A stretch of 64,000 nt of DNA from Acididesulfobacillus acetoxydans. Its GTDB lineage: Bacteria; Bacillota; Desulfitobacteriia; Desulfitobacteriales; Desulfitobacteriaceae. The notes below the pieces were generated by a model. It was not told where the DNA came from. It ran no database searches and worked only from the letters and a program-made list of their open reading frames with translations. Position numbers and translations under genes: made by a program. The stretch lies in NCBI RefSeq assembly GCF_900016645.1, contig NZ_CDGJ01000065.1. One strand, written 5' to 3'. Position 1 is the first letter of the stretch. The number at the start of each line of letters is the position of its first letter. Shown one piece after another: positions 17,936 through 26,636 of this stretch.

Positions 17936-18300
17936 CCCTGGTTTCACCGTTGTCAAAAACCTATGCTCAGGGTATAGCCACTACCTGGCGTTACTTTCGC
18001 AACTTTGCGTGGGCCAGTCGCAGAATATTCCTTCACCCTTTGATCCGGTATAGCATGTGCCATGCCAACAGCCCCTATTTCAGCGGTTCTATTGGAAATA
18101 AGTCCTTGTGCATTTGCGCAAGATTCGGTTAGATTATACCATTTCTTGCCTGAAGTGAAAGTGCGAAGCGCAAACCTATCCGCCAACGCTTCGATCCGTA
18201 ACGCCCAGCCACTCCGTCAGATGGTGGGCGAAAAGACGATTTTCCAGCAACGCCCATCTTACACTCCATTGTCGACTACGAATAAGCCGATACTCTCAAG

Positions 18301-18463
18301 GTCTTCCACCGACACGCATGGGCGGGTCGACTACCTCAATCCTCGGGCCGAGCTGCTGACAGGACACTCCTCCCGTCAAGCCCTGGGCCTGCCCATCGAA
18401 GACGTCTTTCCCATCGTCAACGAAGAAAGCAGAAAATCCGCCGCAGACCCTGTGCAGCGTTGT
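18301..18463 (+). pseudogene. Duplicated PAS-domain fragment of the upstream GGDEF-EAL gene
   Basis: The frame TDTHGRVDYLNPRAELLTGH and then GLPIEDVFPIVNEESRK matches residues of the second PAS of the 15391-17814 protein, with high identity at DNA level too (GGGCGGGTCGACTACCTCAA). It lacks a start, the rest of the PAS, and the GGDEF and EAL parts, and ends at a TAA. It is either a local duplication fragment or what is left of a second, deleted paralogue. Confidence 0.85.
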
Positions 18464-18508
18464 TAAGCATTGTCTGCAGTTGCTTTATCTGAACAAGTCG
18501 ACTTCACT

Positions 18509-18796
18509 TCATACATCGGCCAAAAGCTCCTTCATCATCTGGTCGACATCAGTATAGCCTTTAACCGAAGGGTCACGGCTGATGCGCTCAGCCTCTTCCA
18601 TCGCGGCAATCGTCTCGGTATTCGGACCCTCAAGGGCAATGTCAAACGGAATTCTCTGCTGACGCACGGCCTGACGCAGGAAAATATTGAAGGCCGTCGT
18701 CATGTTCATTCCGAGCTCAGAGAAAAGCTGCTCAGCCTGTTTTTTTAATTCGACATCCATACGAATGCTTATATTCGTCGTCTCAGCCATAATCAT
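18509..18796 (-). CDS. RelB/DinJ family antitoxin without a visible toxin partner
   Basis: A 95-residue ribbon-helix-helix protein. AETTNISIRMDVELKKQAEQ and LGMNMTTAFNIFLRQAVRQQ give the RelB/DinJ DNA-binding domain, and the C-terminal helix GYTDVDQMMKELLADV is the toxin-binding type. ATG 18796 is spaced 6 bases from AAGGAG (18803-18808); ATG 18790 is an alternative. A good promoter lies just upstream. The toxin (YafQ/RelE type) should follow at lower coordinates, but only the PAS fragment is there, so it is an orphan. It could still repress its own promoter. Confidence 0.88.
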   Translation of the reverse strand: MIMAETTNISIRMDVELKKQAEQLFSELGMNMTTAFNIFLRQAVRQQRIPFDIALEGPNTETIAAMEEAERISRDPSVKGYTDVDQMMKELLADV

Positions 18797-18820
18797 CATC
18801 AGCTCCTTGCTTTAGCATAT

Positions 18821-19021
18821 TCAATATATCACAAAATACGTGCATCGTAAATACCACGCACAAGGATAAAAAATCTGGTCAATATTCTCATCCTGAGTGA
18901 CAGAAAACTTAACGTCTAGACTAGGCTTCTCGTCGGTCTTGACATACCCTGGATTCTTCTCAAAAATAATATCCTGCACCCAAAAATTATCGAAAATCAG
19001 AGCACTCTTTGCCTTGTCCAT
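18821..19021 (-). pseudogene. Truncated SecB-like chaperone gene
   Basis: The frame starts MDKAKSALIFDNFWVQDIIF and continues with KNPGY, KPSLDVKFSVTQDENI. This matches the N-terminal half of SecB-like proteins, including those acting as chaperones in toxin-antitoxin-chaperone systems. After about 48 residues the similarity stops, and the frame ends at residue 66 instead of about 140, exactly where the dinJ promoter begins. It overlaps the preceding small gene by 35 bases. It has probably been truncated by the event that brought in dinJ. Confidence 0.5.
18823..18851 (-). promoter_or_regulatory. Sigma-A-type promoter of the dinJ-like gene
   Basis: On the minus strand a -35 TTTACG (18846-18851) and a -10 TATATT (18823-18828) are separated by exactly 17 bases, about 27 bases before ATG 18796. 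Confidence 0.6.
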
Positions 19022-19178
19022 TTTTGTCTTCGTCTTCCTCATCGATGAAAAACTGACCCGGCACGCCTTCGACGATTTCAAAGCCAGCCTTAATAAGCCG
19101 TTGCTTAAGCTCGTCATCGGAGATACTGTTGTAATACTTCTCTATTTCTGCGAGTTGGGCCTTAATCTCATCCAGCAC
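18987..19178 (-). CDS. Small acidic protein of unknown function
   Basis: A 63-residue product: LDEIKAQLAEIEKYYNSISD, then DELKQRLIKAGFEIVEGVPG, ending in a very acidic tail (DEEDEDK). It is probably two helices. GTG 19178 has GGAAGGGG about 8 bases upstream. It overlaps the truncated SecB-like gene, so the two were probably translationally coupled. In a toxin-antitoxin-chaperone unit such a small protein would sit in the antitoxin position, but no HTH or known antitoxin motif is visible. Confidence 0.5.
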   Translation of the reverse strand: MLDEIKAQLAEIEKYYNSISDDELKQRLIKAGFEIVEGVPGQFFIDEEDEDKNGQGKECSDFR

Positions 19179-19334
19179 ACAAATCCCCTTCCTTTCACTA
19201 AGCGAGTGACTTTTATCAGCACACGCATGACGGCCGGAATAGCGCAATCCCTTTCGCTCTTAAAAGTTCGGACCGTGGCTCCGTAAAACCAAGCCGCCAT
19301 GACAACGAAGTCGGTCCGCACAGCGCCGGCACGC

Positions 19335-20732
19335 TTACCCCCGGCACATCTCCCGCGCCTCTTCCCAGGACATGCAAAGTCTGATGATATCTTCTTCCAC
19401 CAGCGGGTTCCCGCTCTGCACCTCGATAAACTCCAGATCCGTCAAAGCCAGAATCCCATGCCGCATTCCGGCGGGGATCTCCAACACGTCCCCGGCCTCC
19501 ACCCGCCGCATCACTCCATCCCGGGCAAATTCCCCTTCGCCCTGAATCACGGTCCAGACCTCGCTCCGGTGGCGATGCTGCTGGTAGCTCAGGTTCTTCC
19601 CGGCCTCTACAGCTATCCTTTTGGTCAAGACCTCCCTGCCGTCGGCAAAGGATGTATAGTCCAAAACCCTGTACCAGCCCCAGCGCCGCTCTTCATACAT
19701 TGGCCGTCCGTTCAGGTGCCCGACAAGCTCCTTCACCCGTGGGCTTGCGTCCCGCCGGGTAACGAGGATGCCGTCCGGTCCTGCCGCCACGATGAGGTCT
19801 TGGCAGCCGAGCACGGCCACCGGGATATCCAGCTCGTTCAGCACGTGCGTTCTCACACTGTCCGCACTGAGGATTCCCCTGCCGCTGACCGGCTCTGTCA
19901 TCTCGTCCGTTAAAGTATTCCAGGTTCCAAGGTCTTTCCATTCACCGTCATAGTCCACCACCACGATATGTTCGGTTTTCTCGACCACTTCGTAGTCGAA
20001 GCTGTTCTTCGGCAGTTCCCCATACTGTTCCAGGAGTTCCTGATAATTTTCCGAGAAACCCATCTCCCGCAGCCGATCCAGCGCGAAGCCCAGACGAAAA
20101 GCAAAGATACCGCAGTTCCAGAGCGCTCCCTGATCCATCAAGGCCTGGGCTGTCTCTGTGTCGGGCTTTTCCCGGAAAGCTCTGACTCCGCGGAAGGACG
20201 ATTCGTCATTTTGTCCGTCATTTCGTTGGGTGAGCCGCTCGGCATATTCCGGGATAATGTAACCGTACTTTGTCGAGGGAAAAGAGGGAACAACCCCCAT
20301 GAGGGCCAGCTCCGCCCCGGAATCGCGCAGAGCCGTCTCCAAAGACTGCGCTCTGCGGAAGAAGCGGTCTTCCACATAGGGATCCACCGGCAGGACCATG
20401 ACAACCTCGTCGCGCGCCACCCCGGCCACAGAGTGCAAATAGCCGGCAGCCAGCGCTATGGCCGGAAAAGTATCCCTCCGCTCGGGCTCAACGATCAGCC
20501 GGACATCCGGACCCAATTGACTCTGGACCATGTCCACCTGAGCCCGTCCCGTGGCGATCACGGCAGAATCCGCTAAACCCGCCGCGCCCAGTTGCCCCCA
20601 AACCCTCTGGACCATAGATACCGGGCTCCCCGCTTCGTCGCGCAGAACCTTCAGGAATTGCTTCGATCGGGCATCATTAGACAATGGCCACAGCCTTTTC
20701 CCGGAACCGCCTGACAGTAGAACTAAATGCAT
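19335..20732 (-). CDS. manC: Mannose-1-phosphate guanylyltransferase/mannose-6-phosphate isomerase
   Basis: A bifunctional type II PMI/GMP enzyme of 465 residues that makes GDP-mannose, the precursor of GDP-D-rhamnose here. The N-terminal nucleotidyltransferase shows LLSGGSGKRLWPLSNDARSK and FREKPD; the C-terminal cupin isomerase shows SYQQHRHRSEVWTVIQGEGE and GDVLEIPAGMRHGI. The longer frame begins at 20768, but GGGGGAAAAG precedes ATG 20732 and the family begins MHLVLLSGG, so 20732 is chosen. It ends the same-strand glycan cluster that starts with rmd and gmd at 38-35.5 kb. Confidence 0.95.
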   Translation of the reverse strand: MHLVLLSGGSGKRLWPLSNDARSKQFLKVLRDEAGSPVSMVQRVWGQLGAAGLADSAVIATGRAQVDMVQSQLGPDVRLIVEPERRDTFPAIALAAGYLHSVAGVARDEVVMVLPVDPYVEDRFFRRAQSLETALRDSGAELALMGVVPSFPSTKYGYIIPEYAERLTQRNDGQNDESSFRGVRAFREKPDTETAQALMDQGALWNCGIFAFRLGFALDRLREMGFSENYQELLEQYGELPKNSFDYEVVEKTEHIVVVDYDGEWKDLGTWNTLTDEMTEPVSGRGILSADSVRTHVLNELDIPVAVLGCQDLIVAAGPDGILVTRRDASPRVKELVGHLNGRPMYEERRWGWYRVLDYTSFADGREVLTKRIAVEAGKNLSYQQHRHRSEVWTVIQGEGEFARDGVMRRVEAGDVLEIPAGMRHGILALTDLEFIEVQSGNPLVEEDIIRLCMSWEEAREMCRG

Positions 20733-20876
20733 GATCTTTTCCCCCATATCAAAATATACGCCTGCCATTCGTCGAACTCCTCGTACCCTGTGCTGACTGC
20801 CAACGCATAATCACCGACGTCTGCCACCATCTTAAGGCACGCGCCTACCCGCGTGTCTATAACACGTGTCCGGAAA

Positions 20877-21980
20877 TCACACCATCCCCTCAATGAGCTT
20901 GGTGAAAGCTTCTTTAAACTTCTCTTTACCGAAGCGCTCCGCTTCCGCCCTGAGGCGCTCCGGCCTGAAGGCCCCGTCTGCCCCCGCCAAGGATCTCTCC
21001 AGACGCACAATGCCCTCCTCCAATCCCGCCACACTTTGCTCAGCAAAAAGGATGCCCGTTTCTCCGTCCCGGAGAATATCCAAGGCACCTCCTCTGTTAT
21101 AAGCGACCACGGGACAGCCGGACGCCAAGGCTTCCACCATCGTCAGACCGAAATCCTCTTCTCCCGGGAAGAGAAAACCCTTCGCTCTGGCTAAACAATC
21201 AGCAACCGCTTCTTCACTCTGCCAACCGAGAAACCGGATATCCGCCCCTGTCGGACACTTTCGTTTGAGGGCTTCTTCTTCAGGCCCGACACCGATGACG
21301 AGGAGTCGCCGCTGCAGACGAAGACAAGCCTCGACGGCTAAATCCACACGCTTGTAGGAAACCAGCCGGGAAACGACAACGTAATAATCCTCCCTGGGCT
21401 CATCCGCGCGGAAGCGGCTGAGATCCACCGGCGGGGCCAGAACGGAAGAGGCCGCACCATAATGTTTGCGGATGCGCGCAGCCACGGATCGTGAAATGGC
21501 GACAAACCGATCCACCCGCTGGGCACTGATATAATCCCAGAGGCGAATCCGGTGAAGAGACCAGGCCGCCAGCCAGCGCTTCGGCCCATGAAGGGTATGG
21601 ACGTAATCGTAGTACATATCCCAGGCATAGCGCATCGGGGTATAACAATAACAGACGTGCAAGGTTTCCGGGCGGGTCAGAACCCCCTTGGCGCAGGCGT
21701 GCGAACTGCTGATCACGAGATCATAACCGCTCAAATCAAACTGCTCGAAAGCATAGGGCATCCAGGGCAAGAGCCTTTGATGCCGCCGCAGCCATCGGGG
21801 CAGACGTTGCAGAAAAGATGTGCGCACATCCGCCTGAGCCAGGCAGTCGGCTAGTTTTTCCGGCTCAAATAAAGTGGTATAGATCGGTGCCTCGGGGAAC
21901 AGTTCGCGCAGAACGCAGAGAACCCGCTCGGCGCCTCCCATATTCGTGAGCCAGTCATGGACAAGAGCAACTTTCATCAT
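20877..21980 (-). CDS. Family 4 glycosyltransferase, WbaZ-like (mannosyl/rhamnosyltransferase)
   Basis: A cytosolic GT-B retaining enzyme of 367 residues. MKVALVHDWLTNMGGAERVL at the N-terminus, YCYTPMRYAWDMYYDY and the C-terminal nucleotide-sugar site FPGEEDFGLTMVEALASGCP (E..FG..E motif) are those of WbaZ-type transferases, which commonly use GDP-mannose or GDP-rhamnose. It follows the Wzt-C-like gene with a 4-base ATGA overlap and precedes manC, consistent with the GDP-sugar chemistry of the cluster. The exact linkage is unknown. Confidence 0.88.
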   Translation of the reverse strand: MMKVALVHDWLTNMGGAERVLCVLRELFPEAPIYTTLFEPEKLADCLAQADVRTSFLQRLPRWLRRHQRLLPWMPYAFEQFDLSGYDLVISSSHACAKGVLTRPETLHVCYCYTPMRYAWDMYYDYVHTLHGPKRWLAAWSLHRIRLWDYISAQRVDRFVAISRSVAARIRKHYGAASSVLAPPVDLSRFRADEPREDYYVVVSRLVSYKRVDLAVEACLRLQRRLLVIGVGPEEEALKRKCPTGADIRFLGWQSEEAVADCLARAKGFLFPGEEDFGLTMVEALASGCPVVAYNRGGALDILRDGETGILFAEQSVAGLEEGIVRLERSLAGADGAFRPERLRAEAERFGKEKFKEAFTKLIEGMV

Positions 21981-22639
21981 TTCACCCTCACGCGGCAGTC
22001 GGCAAAGTGATGACCTGCAACCTGGTCAAACCAAAACACCTGCTCCTGCACCAGAGTCATCCTTAACAGATAATCGCCGGGACCCGGCGGGCTGAGCACA
22101 CTGAGCCTGTAGGTACCGTGACCGAGCGCCGGCACCGGAGGAAGCAGAAAGGAACGGTCCCCGTCAAAAACGGCTATTGTACGGTCGTCGACCCTCAGCC
22201 AATGATAAGAAAGATGCACCGGATTCGGCGGATGGCTCGCCAAATCCCTGCCTGAGTTGTTCATCACGTTTACCCCGACACTGAACCGCGTGCCGCAGGG
22301 AATCTCCATCGGAGCCTCCATAACCTCTAACGCGACCTTCGCAGCTACGTCAAGTGGCAACGATTCGCTCAGTTTCACCGGTTCATACGATAACGCCGGA
22401 TACAGCCCCGCGATTCCCACAAAAAATTCCCTCTTAAATCCGCTGACCGTAAAATCACAGGCCCGCTCCTTCCAGTGATAGCAAGTCTGCCGGTGGGAAC
22501 CGCCTGTGTGCAGTGCCACCGTCAGATGGTAGAGTCCTTCGCCCAGATCCATTTTAAACGCAAAAGCAAGGCTCACGATCCGCCCCACCTGAACCGCGAT
22601 TTCCTTTGCCAGATGATAAGTATTCGTTCCGAACACCAC
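21977..22639 (-). CDS. Orphan Wzt C-terminal-like carbohydrate-binding domain plus Ig-like domain, probably 5'-truncated
   Basis: Residues 1-85 (VFGTNTYHLAKEI ... GEGLYHLTVALHTGG) match the glycan-binding C-terminal domain of Wzt exporters, as in the intact Wzt at 33391-34722. The last 105 residues form the Ig-like domain shared with two other genes here (NPVHLSYHWLRVDD ... DYLLRMTLVQEQVFWF). No ATPase part is present. Homology extends in frame up to about 22733 (GEEALIRIIIRARVDEDHLT) without an ATG, GTG or TTG until GTG 22639, and a TAG at 22754 closes the frame. Hence it is either a remnant of a second Wzt or a stand-alone glycan-binding protein with an unusual start. It overlaps the next gene by 4 bases. 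Confidence 0.65.
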   Translation of the reverse strand: MVFGTNTYHLAKEIAVQVGRIVSLAFAFKMDLGEGLYHLTVALHTGGSHRQTCYHWKERACDFTVSGFKREFFVGIAGLYPALSYEPVKLSESLPLDVAAKVALEVMEAPMEIPCGTRFSVGVNVMNNSGRDLASHPPNPVHLSYHWLRVDDRTIAVFDGDRSFLLPPVPALGHGTYRLSVLSPPGPGDYLLRMTLVQEQVFWFDQVAGHHFADCRVRVK

Positions 22640-22890
22640 TTGTCCATAGTCGTCTTTAATGCTTATTCCGGCAGTGAGATGATCCTCGTCGACACGGGCG
22701 CGGATGATGATCCGGATCAGCGCCTCTTCGCCGGCTGAGCAGTTTCTGGATTGCTACAGAAATTAACCATCAATGTCGGCCTTCCCGCATCAGTCCGAGG
22801 CAAAAACAGACTAGCTCGCCTTTACAGGAATATCCGGAAAAGCAGACCATTATGCTATCAATGAACCTCCGCAGATCCTCGAGTATGCCT

Positions 22891-23313
22891 TCACGGCTTT
22901 TCCCGCTCTTTAAAAACGAATGCCTTGGTTAGGTTAAAGTTCAGAAAGAGACCCGAAAGAGACCCCATTCCTACTGCTATCCATAAACGCTGGGTTTTCA
23001 ATTGGAAAAGATACACAGTGACCGCAAAAACGAGATAATTCAAAAGGGCTCCGGGTGCGTTGGCGGAAAGGAATCGTAACCATTCTTGGGTTTTCTTGAC
23101 CTTCCCTCGGACCCTCCGAAAGGTGATAATTCTATTAAGTGCCCATGTTGTCGATGCCGCAGCCACGTACGAGCAAACCCTAATCACGTACGGACTAGCT
23201 TGAAATATTGACACAAGGACTGTTAATGTAGCTGAATCTACGATAAACCCTACAATGCCGACCATTCCAAAAAGAATAAACTGTTTTACGTTCTTACTGG
23301 TTTTGATGACCAA
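22891..23313 (-). CDS. GtrA family membrane protein
   Basis: A 140-residue protein with four membrane helices: FILFGMVGIVGFIVDSATLT, then a second and a third (NAPGALLNYLVFAVTVYLF), and LWIAVGMGSLSGLFLNFNLT. GtrA-like proteins work with a polyprenyl-phosphate-sugar synthase and a membrane (GT-C) transferase to add side-chain sugars outside the membrane. Here the GT2 (23433) and the GT-C-like protein (24374) are immediately upstream on the same strand, which completes such a trio. The start is TTG 23313 after AGAGGTAAGAG. Confidence 0.9.
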   Translation of the reverse strand: MVIKTSKNVKQFILFGMVGIVGFIVDSATLTVLVSIFQASPYVIRVCSYVAAASTTWALNRIITFRRVRGKVKKTQEWLRFLSANAPGALLNYLVFAVTVYLFQLKTQRLWIAVGMGSLSGLFLNFNLTKAFVFKEREKP

Positions 23314-23432
23314 ATTCTCTTACCTCTACACATCTTCTAAAACTGGGAACCTTGCGCCTCCTATAAGACGGATTATCCTTTATGCAAACGAACACGGCAG
23401 ACCCCGTGAGCCTTCCAATTATGCATTCATCA

Positions 23433-24350
23433 TTAATCAGAATATCCTTTAATGGACAAATACTGTAGCATTCTCGCCTCTCGTCTACCTCTCGTAACTG
23501 TATCCAGTATAATGCCGCAAGTAAAGCTCAAAAATGCGCTTAACATGATGCCCATAGACAGAATAGCTGTCGGTAAGCGCGGAACAAGGCCGGTCTGCAG
23601 ATATGTTATGACAACTGGAAAGACCATGCCACATGCTACTATCAATAGTATGGAGCCCAGTATTCCGAAAAACGCCAATGGGCGCTCCTGCTTGAACAAA
23701 TTTATAATCAGCGTCAAGATCCTTACGCCATCACGATACGTCCTAAGTTTACTGCTGGATCCGTCGGGTCTGCCTCTATAGTCCCCATAAACATGAGCTA
23801 TGGGTACCCCCAGTATCAACGCATGCACCGCGAGCTCCGTTTCTATTTCAAAACCGCTAGACAGTAGGGGAAAAGATTTCACAAACCTTTTTGAAAGCAC
23901 CTTGTACCCAGATAGCATATCCTCTACCCTGCTTCCAAACAGAAACCGAACAGAACCCGTGAGCAGCCTGTTACCTATTTTATGTCCGGCACGATAGGCG
24001 TCCTCTTGATCGTTTATCCTTACCGCGTTTACAAAATCGCACTGTTCCTCCCTAGCTATCTCCACCATATCAGCTGCCACAGATGCATCATAAGTATCAT
24101 CACCATCCACCAAGACATAATAATCCGCTTCGATATCCCTAAACATTCTCCGGACTACGTTCCCTTTTCCCTGCTGAGTTTCACTTTTAACGATCGCACC
24201 ACATTCTGTGGCAACAATTTTTGTTTTATCAGTTGAATTATTATCGTATACGTAAACCCTCGCCATCGGTAACACTTCGTTGAAGCTCTTGACCACCCTG
24301 CAGATAGTCAGCTCCTCATTATAACACGGAATCAAAACCGCAATCTCCAT
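23433..24350 (-). CDS. Family 2 glycosyltransferase with membrane anchor (polyprenyl-phosphate sugar synthase-like)
   Basis: A 305-residue inverting GT-A enzyme. MEIAVLIPCYNEELTICRVV, YDNNSTDKT, LVDGDDTYDA (the metal-binding acidic motif) and EMLSGYK-like DMLSGYKVLSKRFVK are typical of DPM1/GtrB-like enzymes. Two C-terminal helices (ILGSILLIVACGMVFPVVIT and AILSMGIMLSAFLSFTCGII) anchor it. Such enzymes load a sugar onto polyprenyl phosphate for flipping by GtrA. Start ATG 24350 behind GAGGAGGAATT. Confidence 0.9.
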   Translation of the reverse strand: MEIAVLIPCYNEELTICRVVKSFNEVLPMARVYVYDNNSTDKTKIVATECGAIVKSETQQGKGNVVRRMFRDIEADYYVLVDGDDTYDASVAADMVEIAREEQCDFVNAVRINDQEDAYRAGHKIGNRLLTGSVRFLFGSRVEDMLSGYKVLSKRFVKSFPLLSSGFEIETELAVHALILGVPIAHVYGDYRGRPDGSSSKLRTYRDGVRILTLIINLFKQERPLAFFGILGSILLIVACGMVFPVVITYLQTGLVPRLPTAILSMGIMLSAFLSFTCGIILDTVTRGRREARMLQYLSIKGYSD

Positions 24351-24373
24351 AATTCCTCCTCATTACATGAGTC

Positions 24374-26569
24374 CTAATGAACAACTATTGTCGTCTGGAA
24401 CGGTGCGGGGCCCTTATCACTAAACCATCTCACACCTTCCTGTACCATGTCAACCTGAAGAATATATTTTCCCGGAACTTCTGGCGTCTTTATGTCTAAG
24501 TCAATTACTTGGTCTTTGCCTGGTTCTAAATCCTTGAGAAGCTGGCCTCTACCATCATCATGAATAACCACTTTCCCCGTTCCGGTCAACCAATGGTCCC
24601 CAATATCAACTCGCTTATCACCCGCCATTGGCCAAGCTATATTGCTCGCATTTTTTACCTTGAAAGATAGTTCTAAAGCTTGGCCGTGCGTCACTTCTCT
24701 CGGAACAGGCGTTATAGCGGTTATACTTACCCTATCTGCAGCCTTTGGTAGCGCCGCCCCATAGCTGTACTGCCGATCAACGCTTTTGTTGCTTGAGACC
24801 CTGATCAATAGATCATTCAACTTTGTATATGTGGAATAATAGGGAACTATGAATCGTCTAACCGATACCACTCCGAGATTATAAGCCTCCAATGTTCTCT
24901 GGACCCCCGTAAAATCACTACTCATACAAATAGTATAAATATTCTTGTTCGCATTCTTCATGAGAAATCTCTCCATTTCACCATTTGGAGGGCGAAATCC
25001 CCTTAGAAAGGCAAAGGGAACATCAGACTTAAGTTCAATTTCTATTCCGCTCGTTAACGGGCTGGTGTCCAACCATGCTCCGACAGTTCGGAGCACGTGT
25101 CGATTACTTGCTGATTGAAAACTCGTCAAATCGTAGTCGTGAAGTATATCTCTACTCTCCTCCAAGAATCTTACCTTGTTGCCAAAAACCGTAGGGTTTG
25201 AGGACCAATTGTATGAAAGAGAAAAATCGAGTGCGCTAAGTATCTGGACCTGCAACCCCACAATCAAAATAAAGACCATTATAATGCCAAGAAGGCTTCT
25301 AAAATAGAGTCTATATAGAGCATCAATGGTAACGATAAAAAGCAATCCTCCAAGTATATCAAGAAAAATGGCGTAGCGAATGTATCCGGTGGAGATACTC
25401 CATAATACAGCACTAACGATAAATATAGCGGATAGCGGAAGAATGGAGTCATGTTTCTTCTTGGTCAAGACAGCCAGCGGAATTGCCAGTATACCCAATA
25501 ATAGCCGTCCGGAATAATGCGCCAACTCAGATATTCGGTTAGGCAAAAAATTCGCCATGATAGGCCAAAGAACTTTCTCGGAGTTGCTAATTGGGCCCCA
25601 CCTTAAGTCCTTAAAATTAGTAGAAGACCAGAAAGGGGAGTGGAACAATCCGTTGTAAAACGGGAAAATCGGATTGCCTGTCTTAACCCACATGAACAGA
25701 TGAAAAGGGAATAAACCTATAAGCAAAGAAGGAAGCATAAGGATTACCTGCAAAATTTCGAGCTTTCCCTGGCGGTACTGGGTAAACAGCTCCACTATCA
25801 ATATCGGAACAACAAAGATGATATTCGTCAGCTTTAAAGCGATCACTAGTCCACCAAAAAAGGACATATATACCACTTTATAGCTTCGGCTGACTTTAGG
25901 CTCTTTCTCTAGCAAAACATTCAGTAGATGAACCAGTAGCGGCAGCGCAAGCAAATCTATCATGTAGGTGTTAATTTCATAGAATATGTTTTCACAGAGC
26001 AAAATCGCTAGGACACTCAAGCTGATCATTTGGTCATTCTTGAACATTTTCGAAAGCAGATTTCTGAGTTCCACGGCCAGCCATATTATCGCTAATAAAT
26101 TGCCTATTGTCCCCAATCTATATCCCAGAAAGAACCTGAATATCCCCAAAATCATGTCGGGCAACGAGTTAGGGAGAAGATTATAGTCAACGTCACTTCT
26201 CGGCATGATTGTCCCCGCAAGTGACCTCTGCGCTTCAAGGAGATGATAGTTTAGTACGTCGTAAGACGTGTCTGGAAAAGGAAGTCTTATTAAGAATAGA
26301 ATAGTAACAGGAACAATAACCATTACGACGAAACCTAGTTTTATCTTGCGTTCTCCCTTAAATCCATCGTAATATTTAAGGAAAATCATCCATCCGATGG
26401 ACGCAAGTAGCACCGTGCAGATCCATGCAGCTATATCGTTGGGGACAAGCCACATCATCTGTCTAACCAATGCTAACAAATAGAAATACATAAGAGCGGA
26501 TCCAATATCAATTCCCTTAATTCTAAGCAATGCAGCTTTGATTCTAAGACCGATGCCATCTACTTCCAA
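24374..26569 (-). CDS. Large polytopic membrane protein, GT-C glycosyltransferase-like, with C-terminal Ig-like domain
   Basis: A 731-residue protein with roughly a dozen membrane helices in residues 1-450, a GT-C-type first extracytoplasmic motif PFPDTSYDVLNYHLLEAQRS (near residue 115), a long outside loop, and a C-terminal beta domain (about 625-731) ending GKYILQVDMVQEGVRWF. GT-C enzymes use polyprenyl-phosphate sugars on the outer membrane face, which fits the adjacent GT2 and GtrA genes. The C-terminal domain is shared with the genes at 26637 and 21977. The start is TTG 26569 after GGTGAG. The sugar and acceptor are unknown. Confidence 0.75.
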   Translation of the reverse strand: MEVDGIGLRIKAALLRIKGIDIGSALMYFYLLALVRQMMWLVPNDIAAWICTVLLASIGWMIFLKYYDGFKGERKIKLGFVVMVIVPVTILFLIRLPFPDTSYDVLNYHLLEAQRSLAGTIMPRSDVDYNLLPNSLPDMILGIFRFFLGYRLGTIGNLLAIIWLAVELRNLLSKMFKNDQMISLSVLAILLCENIFYEINTYMIDLLALPLLVHLLNVLLEKEPKVSRSYKVVYMSFFGGLVIALKLTNIIFVVPILIVELFTQYRQGKLEILQVILMLPSLLIGLFPFHLFMWVKTGNPIFPFYNGLFHSPFWSSTNFKDLRWGPISNSEKVLWPIMANFLPNRISELAHYSGRLLLGILAIPLAVLTKKKHDSILPLSAIFIVSAVLWSISTGYIRYAIFLDILGGLLFIVTIDALYRLYFRSLLGIIMVFILIVGLQVQILSALDFSLSYNWSSNPTVFGNKVRFLEESRDILHDYDLTSFQSASNRHVLRTVGAWLDTSPLTSGIEIELKSDVPFAFLRGFRPPNGEMERFLMKNANKNIYTICMSSDFTGVQRTLEAYNLGVVSVRRFIVPYYSTYTKLNDLLIRVSSNKSVDRQYSYGAALPKAADRVSITAITPVPREVTHGQALELSFKVKNASNIAWPMAGDKRVDIGDHWLTGTGKVVIHDDGRGQLLKDLEPGKDQVIDLDIKTPEVPGKYILQVDMVQEGVRWFSDKGPAPFQTTIVVH

Positions 26570-26636
26570 ATAGGCTCACCGCTTCCACGCTTTTTTCGAT
26601 TTAGCCTTCTTCAAGGGCGTTCCGCATACTGCAGTC

